From the NCBI GenBank assembly GCA_964453655.1, contig CAYVSP010000011.1:1-26603 (forward strand): a stretch of 26,603 nucleotides of DNA. The letters are read 5' to 3'. This DNA comes from CAYVSP01 sp964453655. Its GTDB lineage: Bacteria; Patescibacteriota; Saccharimonadia; Saccharimonadales; CAYVSP01. How positions within the stretch are numbered: the stretch's first letter is position 1; each line of letters opens with the position of its first letter. Under the pieces are notes generated by a model. It was not told where the DNA came from. It worked only from the letters and a program-made list of their open reading frames with translations, and ran no database searches. Below, one piece after another: positions 1 through 6,989 of this stretch. The position numbers and the translations under genes were made by a program.

Positions 1-14
1 GCTCCACCAAATGA

Positions 15-43
15 GCATTATCTAAGTCAGATAGTGCTTTTTT
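15..43 (+). terminator. Rho-independent terminator
   Basis: GCATTATCT (15-23) and AGATAGTGC (29-37) pair over 9 bp with one G-T pair and a 5-nt loop, followed by six T. This is a clean intrinsic terminator for a plus-strand gene ending left of the window. Confidence 0.75.
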
Positions 44-93
44 GTTCGTTCCTAATCTGTAAATAGAGCTCAAAAGTTGAGGGCGTATAGCAG

Positions 94-127
94 GTGAGCA
101 TTACCTAAGTTAAATAGTACTATTTTA
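94..127 (+). repeat. Decayed copy of the terminator at 11-43
   Basis: The stretch starting GTGAGCATTACCTAAGTT repeats the sequence at 11-28 with scattered changes, about 83 bp downstream. The changes break several stem pairs, so it probably no longer terminates well. The remaining sequence of 1-199 holds no other feature I can support. Confidence 0.5.
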
Positions 128-199
128 TTGCCCTTAGCATAAATTTAGCTTCGGCCCTAGCGTGAATAGCCTAATACCTTCAATTTATTTAGCCTAGGT

Positions 200-505
200 T
201 TAAAGCATCATCCTATGGCTTAGCGTACCCACTACAATAAAACTATCAAGTATCAGCCAAAGCAGATTCACCACTATCATGGGCTTGACCCTATGGATAA
301 TCCCATATGTTAAAAATAAGGCCGAAAAACAAGCAAATGCGAACCAAGAAGTAACCGATACACCACTTACATTGCCTCTATAAACTGAGAGTAATTGCGG
401 GATGCCAAATAGAGGATAAAGATAAGATGCGAAGGCCGTTACCCGATCTAGAAAAACCTTGCGCTTCTTCTTACTAAGATAAATATGTAAATGATATCTT
501 GACAT
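200..505 (-). CDS. PQ-loop / SemiSWEET-like small transporter
   Basis: This 101-aa protein has three predicted membrane segments (roughly residues 22-40, 50-68 and 75-96). A proline-glutamine pair lies in the first (GIPQL), followed by a serine/tryptophan-containing second helix and a YGI turn. This matches the three-helix unit of PQ-loop proteins. Bacterial SemiSWEETs of about 90-100 aa dimerise to move sugars across the cytoplasmic membrane, so sugar transport is a reasonable guess, but the substrate cannot be read from sequence. The N-terminus is basic (KKKRK), consistent with a cytoplasmic end. The gene points away from its neighbours and has its own extended -10 promoter. Confidence 0.75.
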   Translation of the reverse strand: MSRYHLHIYLSKKKRKVFLDRVTAFASYLYPLFGIPQLLSVYRGNVSGVSVTSWFAFACFSALFLTYGIIHRVKPMIVVNLLWLILDSFIVVGTLSHRMML

Positions 506-526
506 TTTTATTTGGTGATTTTCTCC

Positions 527-532
527 ATTCTA
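527..532 (-). promoter_or_regulatory. Extended -10 promoter of the PQ-loop gene
   Basis: Read on the minus strand, TGCTAGAAT has a TG dinucleotide one base before TAGAAT. It lies 21 nt before the ATG at 505. No clear -35 box is seen. The rest of 506-706 has no supported gene. Confidence 0.45.
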
Positions 533-680
533 GCACCTATACCAGTATCATGTACAACACAATACGTAAATGCCGGCTAGGGTGAAGACCATCAGGGGGC
601 TAGTAACTTCTTTCGTCTTTCATCCTTTCTTTTGAACTCAATGTAGTCATCCCAGAGTAAATACCTCCCTATCCTTATTT

Positions 681-709
681 CCTCTAATATGAGGGGTGAA
701 CTTTATTCA
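681..709. repeat. Hairpin + GGGTGAAC repeat, copy 1
   Basis: CCTC/GAGG (681-684, 691-694) form a short stem, followed by GGGTGAAC (694-701) and TTTATTCA. The same arrangement recurs at 2061-2097 and 2861-2898. This copy touches the stop codon of the membrane glycosyltransferase. Confidence 0.5.
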
Positions 710-1990
710 TACTGTTTTTGATAGCTTGATTGATTGGGTAATAAAACAAATAGCAGTAACAAAAGTTATAAGCGTAGAAAAGTGCACCCTACTATACTGA
801 TCCAGCAAGACAAGGTCGCACGTGGTAGCAAGCAACACAACTGTCTTAAAACTCTCTTTAATATACAGAGCGCAGAGCAACGGTATAATTAAGTAAACTA
901 CGACTATATCTTGGGCAAACAAATGAGGGTCAATAAGAACACCAGTCAGAATAGAAGCTATTAACAAACGCAAAGCTTGCTCTTTAGTAACTTTTAATCC
1001 CGTAGCCAGAACAGTTTTTAGCAGATAACCTACTAAACCGGCTGCGGTTACAAAGTAAAGCAAATTAACAATCTGTACATGATTTTGCCCAATGAGTGCG
1101 CTGTAGAAACCATTAATCCCCATGCTAAGGTTAACCGCCCCCCGCCAAGTCAATAATGCCGAGCTAGTCATGTCTATAAAATGATTTCCGGTTGTTGAGG
1201 CAAGTACCCTAATATATGTAAAGTAGATGTTAAGGCCAGTAAATGGCAGGGTTGTTAGCCCAACCACAGCGCTGGCAATTGCCCAACCTTTTAGCATTGT
1301 CCACTGACGCTTGATGAGCAAACCGGCTAGTGCAAACACACCAAACTGCGGCATTATCCAAAGTAGGACCAGACTGGCGCCGCTCCAGATTTTTTGTTGA
1401 CGCGTAAAAAATAAATAAGACAAACAGCCACCAAGCAGCACCAGAATAGATAATTGCCCCTCTACAAATGCTTGGTACATTGGAAAAGTTAATAAAAGTA
1501 AACCAATGGCCAAGTACCTTTGTCTTATCTTTAGATGATCTGTTAGTAGATAAAGAATAAATACGGATAGGAGCACTGTAGTGCCTAGCCAAAACAGGCG
1601 GGCAGTATTGATGTTTACTAGCGCTAACGGAGCTAGCAGCGCAGCCATAAATGGTGGGTTAAGAAAGGGCATGTAACCTGTTGCCCCGACTGGGTGAGGT
1701 ATGATATGCCGCTGAAGGCCTGTTAACATTGCCGCATTGTAAAGCTGGCTTATATTGTGGTGGAGCGCTGTATAGCCAGCCGTATAAAAAGCTAAAAAGT
1801 CGTAGTGGGTACCGTAAAATCCGTAGTTGGGACTTCTGAACTCGTGGACCATACTTGCCAATAGACATGCCCCAACTACGATTATGCCAAGTACCAAAAT
1901 CCATATAGTCGCCGGGTGAAATAAAAGTTTCTTAATTTTTAGCAGGAGCCAGTTTATATTAATGTTGCTATTCATAGATGTTATCAGCAT
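707..1990 (-). CDS. GT87-like polyprenol-phosphate-sugar glycosyltransferase
   Basis: The 427-aa protein has about ten predicted membrane helices. Its first external loop contains DFLAFYTAG, followed by LY and later a PPF motif, a GQ pair in a helix border and a basic loop (IKRQW). This is the pattern of the GT87/DUF2029 mannosyltransferase family, which transfers a sugar from a polyprenol-phosphate carrier to a glycan or lipid outside the membrane. Length fits the family (about 400-450). The acceptor is unknown. Start could also be the Met at 1975 (MNSNI). Upstream lies a divergent isoprenoid-synthase-like gene, which may or may not be functionally related. Confidence 0.7.
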   Translation of the reverse strand: MLITSMNSNININWLLLKIKKLLFHPATIWILVLGIIVVGACLLASMVHEFRSPNYGFYGTHYDFLAFYTAGYTALHHNISQLYNAAMLTGLQRHIIPHPVGATGYMPFLNPPFMAALLAPLALVNINTARLFWLGTTVLLSVFILYLLTDHLKIRQRYLAIGLLLLTFPMYQAFVEGQLSILVLLGGCLSYLFFTRQQKIWSGASLVLLWIMPQFGVFALAGLLIKRQWTMLKGWAIASAVVGLTTLPFTGLNIYFTYIRVLASTTGNHFIDMTSSALLTWRGAVNLSMGINGFYSALIGQNHVQIVNLLYFVTAAGLVGYLLKTVLATGLKVTKEQALRLLIASILTGVLIDPHLFAQDIVVVYLIIPLLCALYIKESFKTVVLLATTCDLVLLDQYSRVHFSTLITFVTAICFITQSIKLSKTV

Positions 1991-2060
1991 ACACTAGTGC
2001 TTCTTATACTTTGCAAATTGATACTCTAAGTTGTCAGCCCAGAATCGAGACATCTGGCTA

Positions 2061-2097
2061 CTTATTTCTTGGGAAATAAGGGTGAACATTTTTCAAT
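2061..2097. repeat. Hairpin + GGGTGAAC repeat, copy 2
   Basis: A perfect 8-bp stem CTTATTTC/GAAATAAG (2061-2068, 2073-2080) runs into GGGTGAAC (2080-2087) and ATTTTTCAAT. It sits between two divergent genes, just upstream of the promoter at 2111-2139. Confidence 0.6.
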
Positions 2098-2110
2098 GGG
2101 CCTCATCAGA

Positions 2111-2139
2111 TTGTATTTACATTGAATATATGATATAAT
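2111..2139 (+). promoter_or_regulatory. Promoter of the isoprenoid-synthase-like gene
   Basis: TTGTAT (2111-2116), a 17-nt spacer and TATAAT (2134-2139). Transcription would start about 13 nt before the ATG at 2159, leaving almost no leader and no visible Shine-Dalgarno sequence. Confidence 0.6.
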
Positions 2140-2158
2140 ATTCATAAAGTTTTTAGCT

Positions 2159-2812
2159 ATGGATTTACCGGTAAAATATTCACCTGAGCACTATGAAAAA
2201 AAAGCGCAGAGATATGCCACTACGTTGAGATGGTTGTTTAATGTGCGAGTTGACCCACCTACTAAAGTTAGATGGGCAAGTGTAATATCGTTAGCCCGAG
2301 GCATCGATACTTATTTAGACGACGCTCCTCGGAGTACATTGGAAAAGCGTACAGACGAGATTGAAGAATTGCTTGAACAACCCGACGAAATAGCAAAAAA
2401 GTATCCAGCGCTGGCTTTGGATGAATTAGGTCCAGATGTGTACGGCAGATTATGGAGTACAGGGCTTTCCATTGTACGAATTAACCTATTAATTAAATCA
2501 GCAACTTCAGTTAGAGAATATGCAACTCTACGAAGAGTAGAAGGTAGAGACTATGCCCGTCTAATTACTGGTTTAACTACTCCGCAAGTAGTTTCTCAGC
2601 CTGGCTACGCTAGCTTTGAAACACATATGCTTCGTGTAGGCGAAGTAACCAATCTGTTAAATTCGTTTCGTCAGATTAATGATGACTATCAGCGAGGGGA
2701 AATCGAGCTAGTCCCGAACATTACTACACGGCCGAGACTCATGGGCCATATTTGTTTAGCCCTTATAAGCCCAATTTATGAAGAATCGGCGCAACAATCT
2801 CAAAGCATATAG
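2159..2812 (+). CDS. Squalene/phytoene-synthase-like (class I isoprenoid synthase fold) protein
   Basis: The 217-aa protein is not a firm family match, but two stretches resemble trans-prenyl head-to-head synthases. Residues 47-55 (ARGIDTYLDD) carry a DxxxD like the first aspartate motif. Residues 165-186 (LLNSFRQINDDYQRGEI) resemble the NxxRDxxEDxxRGRxYLP motif. In the second motif the first Asp is Gln (172), while D175-D176 and R179-G180 remain. Known members condense two prenyl diphosphates. This one is shorter than the usual 280-350 aa and may have lost or changed activity. An alternative is an unrelated all-helical protein. It stands alone between two intergenic repeats. Confidence 0.45.
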   Translation: MDLPVKYSPEHYEKKAQRYATTLRWLFNVRVDPPTKVRWASVISLARGIDTYLDDAPRSTLEKRTDEIEELLEQPDEIAKKYPALALDELGPDVYGRLWSTGLSIVRINLLIKSATSVREYATLRRVEGRDYARLITGLTTPQVVSQPGYASFETHMLRVGEVTNLLNSFRQINDDYQRGEIELVPNITTRPRLMGHICLALISPIYEESAQQSQSI

Positions 2813-2860
2813 CTAATCTTAATTCTCATCTAAGGAATGGCTAGAATATTCTACCCTCTT

Positions 2861-2898
2861 CTTAATCTACTCAAAGATAAGGGTGAACTTTTTCAATT
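2861..2898. repeat. Hairpin + GGGTGAAC repeat, copy 3
   Basis: CTTAATCT/AGATAAG can pair with one bulge, then GGGTGAAC (2881-2888) and TTTTTCAATT follow. It lies immediately upstream of the cupredoxin -10 box. Confidence 0.55.
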
Positions 2899-2913
2899 GG
2901 TTTTGAACCAGTG

Positions 2914-2939
2914 TAGAATAGAGCGGTAAATAGGGAGGA
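2914..2939 (+). promoter_or_regulatory. -10 box and Shine-Dalgarno of the cupredoxin gene
   Basis: TAGAAT (2914-2919) is followed by GGGAGGA (2933-2939), 4 nt before the ATG at 2944. The nearest -35 candidate is TTTCAA (2891-2896, spacer 17), inside the repeat copy 3, so the repeat may take part in promoter control. Confidence 0.55.
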
Positions 2940-2943
2940 CTCA

Positions 2944-3381
2944 ATGAGCAAAACAGTTATCGTGATCATTGTCGTTGTGCTAGCAGTGCTAGGTATTGGC
3001 GGCGCAATAGCGTTATCACACAGGTCAGATAATAAAACAACACCGGCCACTTCGAGCACACCAGCCAGCAACTCAACAAACAGTTCAAGCGGTACAACTA
3101 CTAATCAAAATACCGGCATGACCATTACTTACTCGAAAGATGGCTTTAGCCCAACTACGTTGACAGTTAAAAACGGCAGCCAGGTGACAATAAAAAACGA
3201 TTCTTCCGGCTTGCTACAATTTGATTCCGACCCGCATCCAGTACATACCGATGATCCTGAACTCAACGTTGGAACAATTAGTCCCGGCCAAAGCAAGACA
3301 GTTACCGTTACCACTACCGGTAGTCATGGCTACCACAATCACCTGAACCCAAGCGACACCGGCACATTGATTGTTGAATAG
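2944..3381 (+). CDS. Membrane-anchored cupredoxin-like protein
   Basis: The 145-aa protein begins with a membrane anchor or uncleaved signal (residues 4-24). A Thr/Ser/Asn-rich linker follows (about 29-58), then a single beta-sandwich domain (60-145). The domain has the cupredoxin layout: KDGFSP near its start, VKNGS strand turn, HPVH (98-101), PELN, and a C-terminal YHNHLNP segment (130-136). A normal type-1 copper site uses His, Cys, His and Met. There is no cysteine here, and His98, His101, His128, His131 and His133 are the candidate ligands. The domain would sit outside the cytoplasmic membrane. Electron transfer or copper holding are both possible. Confidence 0.75.
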   Translation: MSKTVIVIIVVVLAVLGIGGAIALSHRSDNKTTPATSSTPASNSTNSSSGTTTNQNTGMTITYSKDGFSPTTLTVKNGSQVTIKNDSSGLLQFDSDPHPVHTDDPELNVGTISPGQSKTVTVTTTGSHGYHNHLNPSDTGTLIVE

Positions 3382-3405
3382 CCACAATTAAATTTATTTA
3401 GCGGG

Positions 3406-3434
3406 TTGACCGCTTGAGTATCATGACCTAGGCT
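3406..3434 (+). promoter_or_regulatory. Putative promoter of the trehalase gene
   Basis: TTGACC (3406-3411), 17-nt spacer, TAGGCT (3429-3434). The ATG is 8 nt further on, so the message would be leaderless or nearly so. The -10 box is weak. Confidence 0.4.
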
Positions 3435-3442
3435 GAGAAGAG

Positions 3443-4492
3443 ATGCTCACAAAAACGCTACAATTTGTGAAAAGCTTTTTTAGAGCTCACGATGAAGTAC
3501 TGCGCCATGATGCGCAGCCGGCTCGCGAGTACATTGCTGGTTATTGGCAACAGCTAACACGCTACCACCCTAAAGATGATGAAACAATGTTGGGATTGCC
3601 GCATCCATTTTTGGTGCCGGCCTATGAGGAGGGTCATGAGTTTGACTTCAACGAGCTCTACTATTGGGATAGTTATTTTATGATACAGGGAGTACTTGAT
3701 AAAGAGCATGAAGAGCTAGTCCTGGGTATCTTAGATAATCTCCTTAAGTTGTTTCAACGCTTCAAAACTATCCCAAACGCATCCCGCACCTATCTAACTG
3801 GCCATTCGCAGCCGCCTTTTTTAACCAGCTTCATTTGGGAGGTTTACGATGCTTATCAGCTGGATGATAANNNNNNNNNNNNNNNNNNNNNNNNNNNNNN
3901 NNNNNNNNNNNNNNNNNNNNNNNNNNNNNNNNNNNNNNNNNNNNNNNNNNNNNNNNNNNNNNNNNNNNNNCGTAAGGAAACAATGCAAAAGCTGATGTGG
4001 AGCGATATACGCGGCTGGTATTATGACTATAACTTTGCCAAACAAAAACGCGGCAACGTGGCCTCGCTAGCCGGTTTTTATCCGTTTTGGGCCGGCATGG
4101 TGGATGACGAACAAGCTGCGCAAATGGTTAAAACACTTAAGCGTTTTGAAAATAAAGGCGGTCTTTCAACCACCGATACACAGCAGTTTAATAAATTTGT
4201 CCCAGGGGCACTTGCAACACAGTGGGCTTATCCCAATGGTTGGGCGCCTCTGCATTTTTTGGTTATTAAGGGCTTACAACGCTACGGCTATAATCACGAG
4301 GCGCGACTAATTGCCCAAAAGTGGCTGCGAACCAACCTGGACTGGTTTAATGCTCACCACGTTTTTTTGGAAAAATATAATGTGGTCATTCCAACCGATC
4401 CACCGGCGAAAGGATTGTATCCATCGCAGACTGGATTTGGCTGGACTAATGCCATATTTGAGAAGTTTTGCCAAGAATTCGTTGACAAGTAA
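3443..4492 (+). CDS. GH37 trehalase, interrupted by an assembly gap
   Basis: Glycoside hydrolase family 37 hydrolyses trehalose to two glucose. Visible family motifs are FDFNELYYWDSYF (around W75-D76, the first trehalase signature), NASRTYLTGHSQPP, then after the gap QWAYPNGWAP (second signature) and GFGWTNAIF near the C-terminus. No signal peptide is seen, so a cytoplasmic enzyme is likely. The translation is 349 aa only because 100 N stand in the middle. Family members are about 500-550 aa, and the missing part should contain the SGWD-like region with the catalytic acid. The reading frame across the N run is therefore not proof of continuity. The usual GGGGEY loop is replaced by PAKGLYPSQ. 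Confidence 0.8.
   Translation: MLTKTLQFVKSFFRAHDEVLRHDAQPAREYIAGYWQQLTRYHPKDDETMLGLPHPFLVPAYEEGHEFDFNELYYWDSYFMIQGVLDKEHEELVLGILDNLLKLFQRFKTIPNASRTYLTGHSQPPFLTSFIWEVYDAYQLDDXXXXXXXXXXXXXXXXXXXXXXXXXXXXXXXXXXRKETMQKLMWSDIRGWYYDYNFAKQKRGNVASLAGFYPFWAGMVDDEQAAQMVKTLKRFENKGGLSTTDTQQFNKFVPGALATQWAYPNGWAPLHFLVIKGLQRYGYNHEARLIAQKWLRTNLDWFNAHHVFLEKYNVVIPTDPPAKGLYPSQTGFGWTNAIFEKFCQEFVDK
3871..3970. other. Assembly gap (100 N)
   Basis: Exactly 100 unknown bases, the conventional placeholder for a scaffold join of unknown size. By comparison with remembered family layouts, roughly 150 residues (about 450 bp) of trehalase may be missing. Confidence 0.9.
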
Positions 4493-4500
4493 TGCACCGC

Positions 4501-4537
4501 ATCACCCTGCTTCCAGCAAAGCTGGAACGCTGGTGAT
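4501..4537. repeat. Long interrupted hairpin after the trehalase gene
   Basis: ATCACC (4501-4506) pairs with GGTGAT (4532-4537), and TTCCAGC (4511-4517) with GCTGGAA (4521-4527) over an AAA loop. There is no T-run, so it is not a classic terminator. Further palindromes CGTAC/GTACG (4582-4597) and GAACC/GGTTC (4699-4712) occupy the rest of this 233-bp gene-free stretch. Confidence 0.6.
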
Positions 4538-4688
4538 ACTCTTGGCGCATTACGGTGTCAGCAGTTCCAGAGCTCGCTCATCGTACTATTATGTACGTCT
4601 CGCTCCGTGCTTCGTTGCTTCCTTGTGCTGCATCCAAGTGAATTATTTGTCAGCAAATTCCTGAATTTGTGGATAAGTAATTTTTATA

Positions 4689-4717
4689 TTGCGTAGCCGA
4701 ACCGTAAGGTTCATACT
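4689..4717 (+). promoter_or_regulatory. Putative promoter of the winged-helix-like gene
   Basis: TTGCGT (4689-4694), 17-nt spacer, CATACT (4712-4717), ATG 8 nt later. A GAACC-GTAA-GGTTC palindrome (4699-4712) fills the spacer and could be an operator. Confidence 0.4.
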
Positions 4718-4725
4718 CGAATCAA

Positions 4726-6138
4726 ATGGTTGTGGCAGCTACTGACTTGCAGAGTGGTGAAGGTGTGGTTGCTCGGGGCTCCGCTGAATTTGGTGGTACC
4801 GAAGACGAAATGCGAACTGCTCTAGGATTATTGAGCACAATTGCCCTCGAGGCAGAGATTATGCTGGAATCGTCCTTTAAAGACGGACTTAGTGCCTTTG
4901 ATGTTCCCCGACAAATGGCCGGCAATAGTGTTGCCGCAAAAATGTACTCGCCTGAGGCACTTACCCGTCTTAGGATAGTTGACTCAAACAGCATTGAACT
5001 GGATGGAATTGAAAAGGAGTTTGAGGACATAGACACTAGAACCTTACTTGCCATACTAATCAATAATAGGGGCAGAGACGTTACTGCCGATGACATACTG
5101 TGGAGCGGTATATTTGGGCGCGATGTGTTTGTCGACAAAAGAAAGCACTTGCTCAAACAGGTTGTAGGTGAACTGAATGGTCTTGCACAGTGGCCTTTAG
5201 TAATAGAGCTTGGACGGGGCAGTAGCCGACAGCTATTCTTGGCCCCCAACACGATAGTTGAGGCTGATAATGTTCTCTGGTTTCCTGGGAGTGCGGAACA
5301 AGACGAACTAGAAACCCTGCTCTCCTCAGAGGCTGGCGAGACTGCTTCGAGACTTGGGGGTGCGGCTATTAACGGTATGGCAGATGATAATGAAGAGCTT
5401 GAAGAACCAGCCGAGGAACCAGAACCCCTACCAGAGCTAAAACTTAACAAACGACAGTTAATGATGCTGGCTGAGATTATTACACAAATGCCAGTTGGTG
5501 AGTGGTTTCAAAGAGGAGACGTTGATTTCAGCAGTATTGATTTTAAATCGAGGAGCTCTCTGAATCAGGCATTTCCTATGCTGTCAGGTACTTTAGTTAA
5601 AAGTGGAGTACTTGAGCATAACGGAGAAAGTACAGGCAAGAGTGCCTACAGACTAACTGCTGATTATAAATTACCTGATTTCAAAGAAGAGCCACCTCAG
5701 CCTAAAGCAAAAACAACCAATCCGCCCAAACCTAAAATCCCTAAGCAGGCGGCTAGAGGAACTAAAAAAACAGCTAATGAAAAACCCAAAAGTACAAGAA
5801 AAACGAACACACAAATAGAATGGCAGCAAAGAAGAACAGAAAGGCTTATTGCTAGACGATTTGATACATTGGCTGATGATGAACCAGGAATCGAACAGCC
5901 TCAACCACTCACGCTAGAAGAACGCCTAAAAGCGTACTTAAATGATGACTCGGAAATCCCTTCGCTTACGGAAGCAGATAGACAAAAAGTCAGATTTTTC
6001 CTTAGAGATGCTGCAAGCCAGAATGAAGAAGTACCTGGTTATTTTAATCGGCACCGCCTTTTGCAGGTATGGTTAAGTCCCGGACTTGCCACTATATTTG
6101 ACCCCGATACTGGCGAAATCATTAAAGCCAAAAAGTAA
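4726..6138 (+). CDS. Large multidomain protein with two winged-helix-like regions, function unknown
   Basis: I do not recognise this 470-aa protein. Residues 103-174 (from RTLLAILINNRGRDVT, through a recognition-helix-like KRKHLLKQVVGEL, to a strand pair ending RQLFLAP) look like a winged helix of the response-regulator output type. An acidic Glu/Pro-rich hinge follows (about 215-240). A second helix-rich domain (241-312) ends in KSAYRLT, also winged-helix-like. A strongly basic Lys/Pro linker spans 325-375 and a helical tail about 395-470. Membrane segments and a signal peptide are absent, so it is probably a cytoplasmic DNA-associated protein. It is transcribed alone, from an apparently leaderless promoter, just before a tRNA gene. 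Confidence 0.6.
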   Translation: MVVAATDLQSGEGVVARGSAEFGGTEDEMRTALGLLSTIALEAEIMLESSFKDGLSAFDVPRQMAGNSVAAKMYSPEALTRLRIVDSNSIELDGIEKEFEDIDTRTLLAILINNRGRDVTADDILWSGIFGRDVFVDKRKHLLKQVVGELNGLAQWPLVIELGRGSSRQLFLAPNTIVEADNVLWFPGSAEQDELETLLSSEAGETASRLGGAAINGMADDNEELEEPAEEPEPLPELKLNKRQLMMLAEIITQMPVGEWFQRGDVDFSSIDFKSRSSLNQAFPMLSGTLVKSGVLEHNGESTGKSAYRLTADYKLPDFKEEPPQPKAKTTNPPKPKIPKQAARGTKKTANEKPKSTRKTNTQIEWQQRRTERLIARRFDTLADDEPGIEQPQPLTLEERLKAYLNDDSEIPSLTEADRQKVRFFLRDAASQNEEVPGYFNRHRLLQVWLSPGLATIFDPDTGEIIKAKK

Positions 6139-6156
6139 TCATGTGCATGAGTGGGG

Positions 6157-6162
6157 TACAAT
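6157..6162 (+). promoter_or_regulatory. -10 box of the tRNA-Val gene
   Basis: TACAAT lies 13 nt before the first base of the mature tRNA. No convincing -35 box is seen. Confidence 0.4.
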
Positions 6163-6175
6163 GTGAAGTAATCAA

Positions 6176-6252
6176 GGGTTCTTAGCTCAGTTGGCTAGAG
6201 CGCAGCATTCACATTGCTGAGGTCACAGGTTCGAGCCCTGTAGGACCCACCA
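6176..6252 (+). tRNA. tRNA-Val (anticodon CAC)
   Basis: A full cloverleaf can be drawn by eye. The acceptor stem is GGGTTCT/AGGACCC (one G-T pair). The D arm is GCTC/GAGC. The anticodon stem CAGCA/TGCTG holds loop TTCACAT, giving anticodon CAC for valine GUG codons. The T arm is ACAGG-TTCGAGC-CCTGT. The discriminator A is followed by an encoded CCA, so the 3' end does not depend on a nucleotidyltransferase. Confidence 0.93.
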
Positions 6253-6305
6253 GTATTTACTTCTTGTCTTAAGTATTGTATAAATAGCTTACAACGAGGT
6301 TAGAT

Positions 6306-6899
6306 ATGAACGTAGTAAGTGAGTTAGAACATGCAGGAGCATTAATTCGTGGGAAGCATTTTGTGCTTACGCATGGAGACCATAGTCCTGATTTTGTACG
6401 CATTGACGCTTTGGTTTCGAAACCGCGCCTACTTGGAGAGTTTTGTACAGAATTAGCCCAGAGATTTGTAAGTAGCGGTGCGGAGATAGTAACTGCCTGT
6501 ACTGATGATCGCTGCAGTTTATTAGCTTCTTTATGTGCTGAGGCTTTAGGCATTCAAGCGGGAACAGCTGAAGATTTGGAAGGGAGGACTACATTAATAG
6601 TCGAGGATGCTCTAACAACCGGCGGTTCAGTAATAGATATACGCCGTCAAGCCGAGTCTTACGGTGCAAAAATTATTGGCGTTGGAGTTATATGGAATAG
6701 GCGACATATAACTAATGAACAACTCGGTGTACCTCTATTGGAAGCTCTTACTGATGTAGAACTTGAATCCTTTGTTGCAGATCAATGCGGCTTATGTGTG
6801 GAGAAAGTTCCAATAGTGGGTGATGTCGGCAAAGGCGATTTGTTTAGATTGGATCACCCCGATTACCTGGGTGGTTATCAAGATATACTTACAAATTAG
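6306..6899 (+). CDS. pyrE: Orotate phosphoribosyltransferase
   Basis: The 197-aa enzyme makes orotidine monophosphate from orotate and PRPP. The PRPP-binding loop VEDALTTGGS is at residues 99-108, preceded by a hydrophobic strand and followed by GAKIIGVGVIWNRR, as in OPRTases. An earlier CTDDRCSLLASLCAEALG segment fills the place of the phosphate-binding strand-turn-helix. The length is normal (about 190-220). The start has a GAGG Shine-Dalgarno at 6296-6299. It opens a same-strand cluster with pyrF, an unknown protein, a second OPRTase-like protein and a NUDIX protein. No earlier de novo pyrimidine genes are in the window, so the source of orotate is not shown. Confidence 0.85.
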   Translation: MNVVSELEHAGALIRGKHFVLTHGDHSPDFVRIDALVSKPRLLGEFCTELAQRFVSSGAEIVTACTDDRCSLLASLCAEALGIQAGTAEDLEGRTTLIVEDALTTGGSVIDIRRQAESYGAKIIGVGVIWNRRHITNEQLGVPLLEALTDVELESFVADQCGLCVEKVPIVGDVGKGDLFRLDHPDYLGGYQDILTN

Positions 6900-6925
6900 T
6901 TTGTTGTAGATTTTTACAAATATGG

Positions 6926-6953
6926 TTCAACTACGTTTGTATGGGTTTACAAT
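6926..6953 (+). promoter_or_regulatory. Putative promoter with palindrome before pyrF
   Basis: TTCAAC (6926-6931), 16-nt spacer, TACAAT (6948-6953) lie in the 90-nt space after pyrE. A near palindrome GTTTAC-AATAT-GTAAAAC (6946-6963) covers the -10 box and could be an operator. A GAGGG ribosome site is at 6981-6985. Confidence 0.45.
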
Positions 6954-6989
6954 ATGTAAAACTAATGAGGTGGGAGAAGCGAGGGTAAT

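Noticed and set aside
4311..4664. 117-aa plus-strand open frame overlapping the trehalase end
   Set aside because: Its first half lies in another frame of the trehalase gene and the rest is a Ser/Arg/Cys-rich translation of the palindromic spacer. No ribosome site and no family signal.
4722..5450. 242-aa minus-strand frame, extremely Ser-rich
   Set aside because: It lies fully opposite the 470-aa gene, and the Ser-rich composition is typical of the antisense of a Glu/Leu-rich coding frame.
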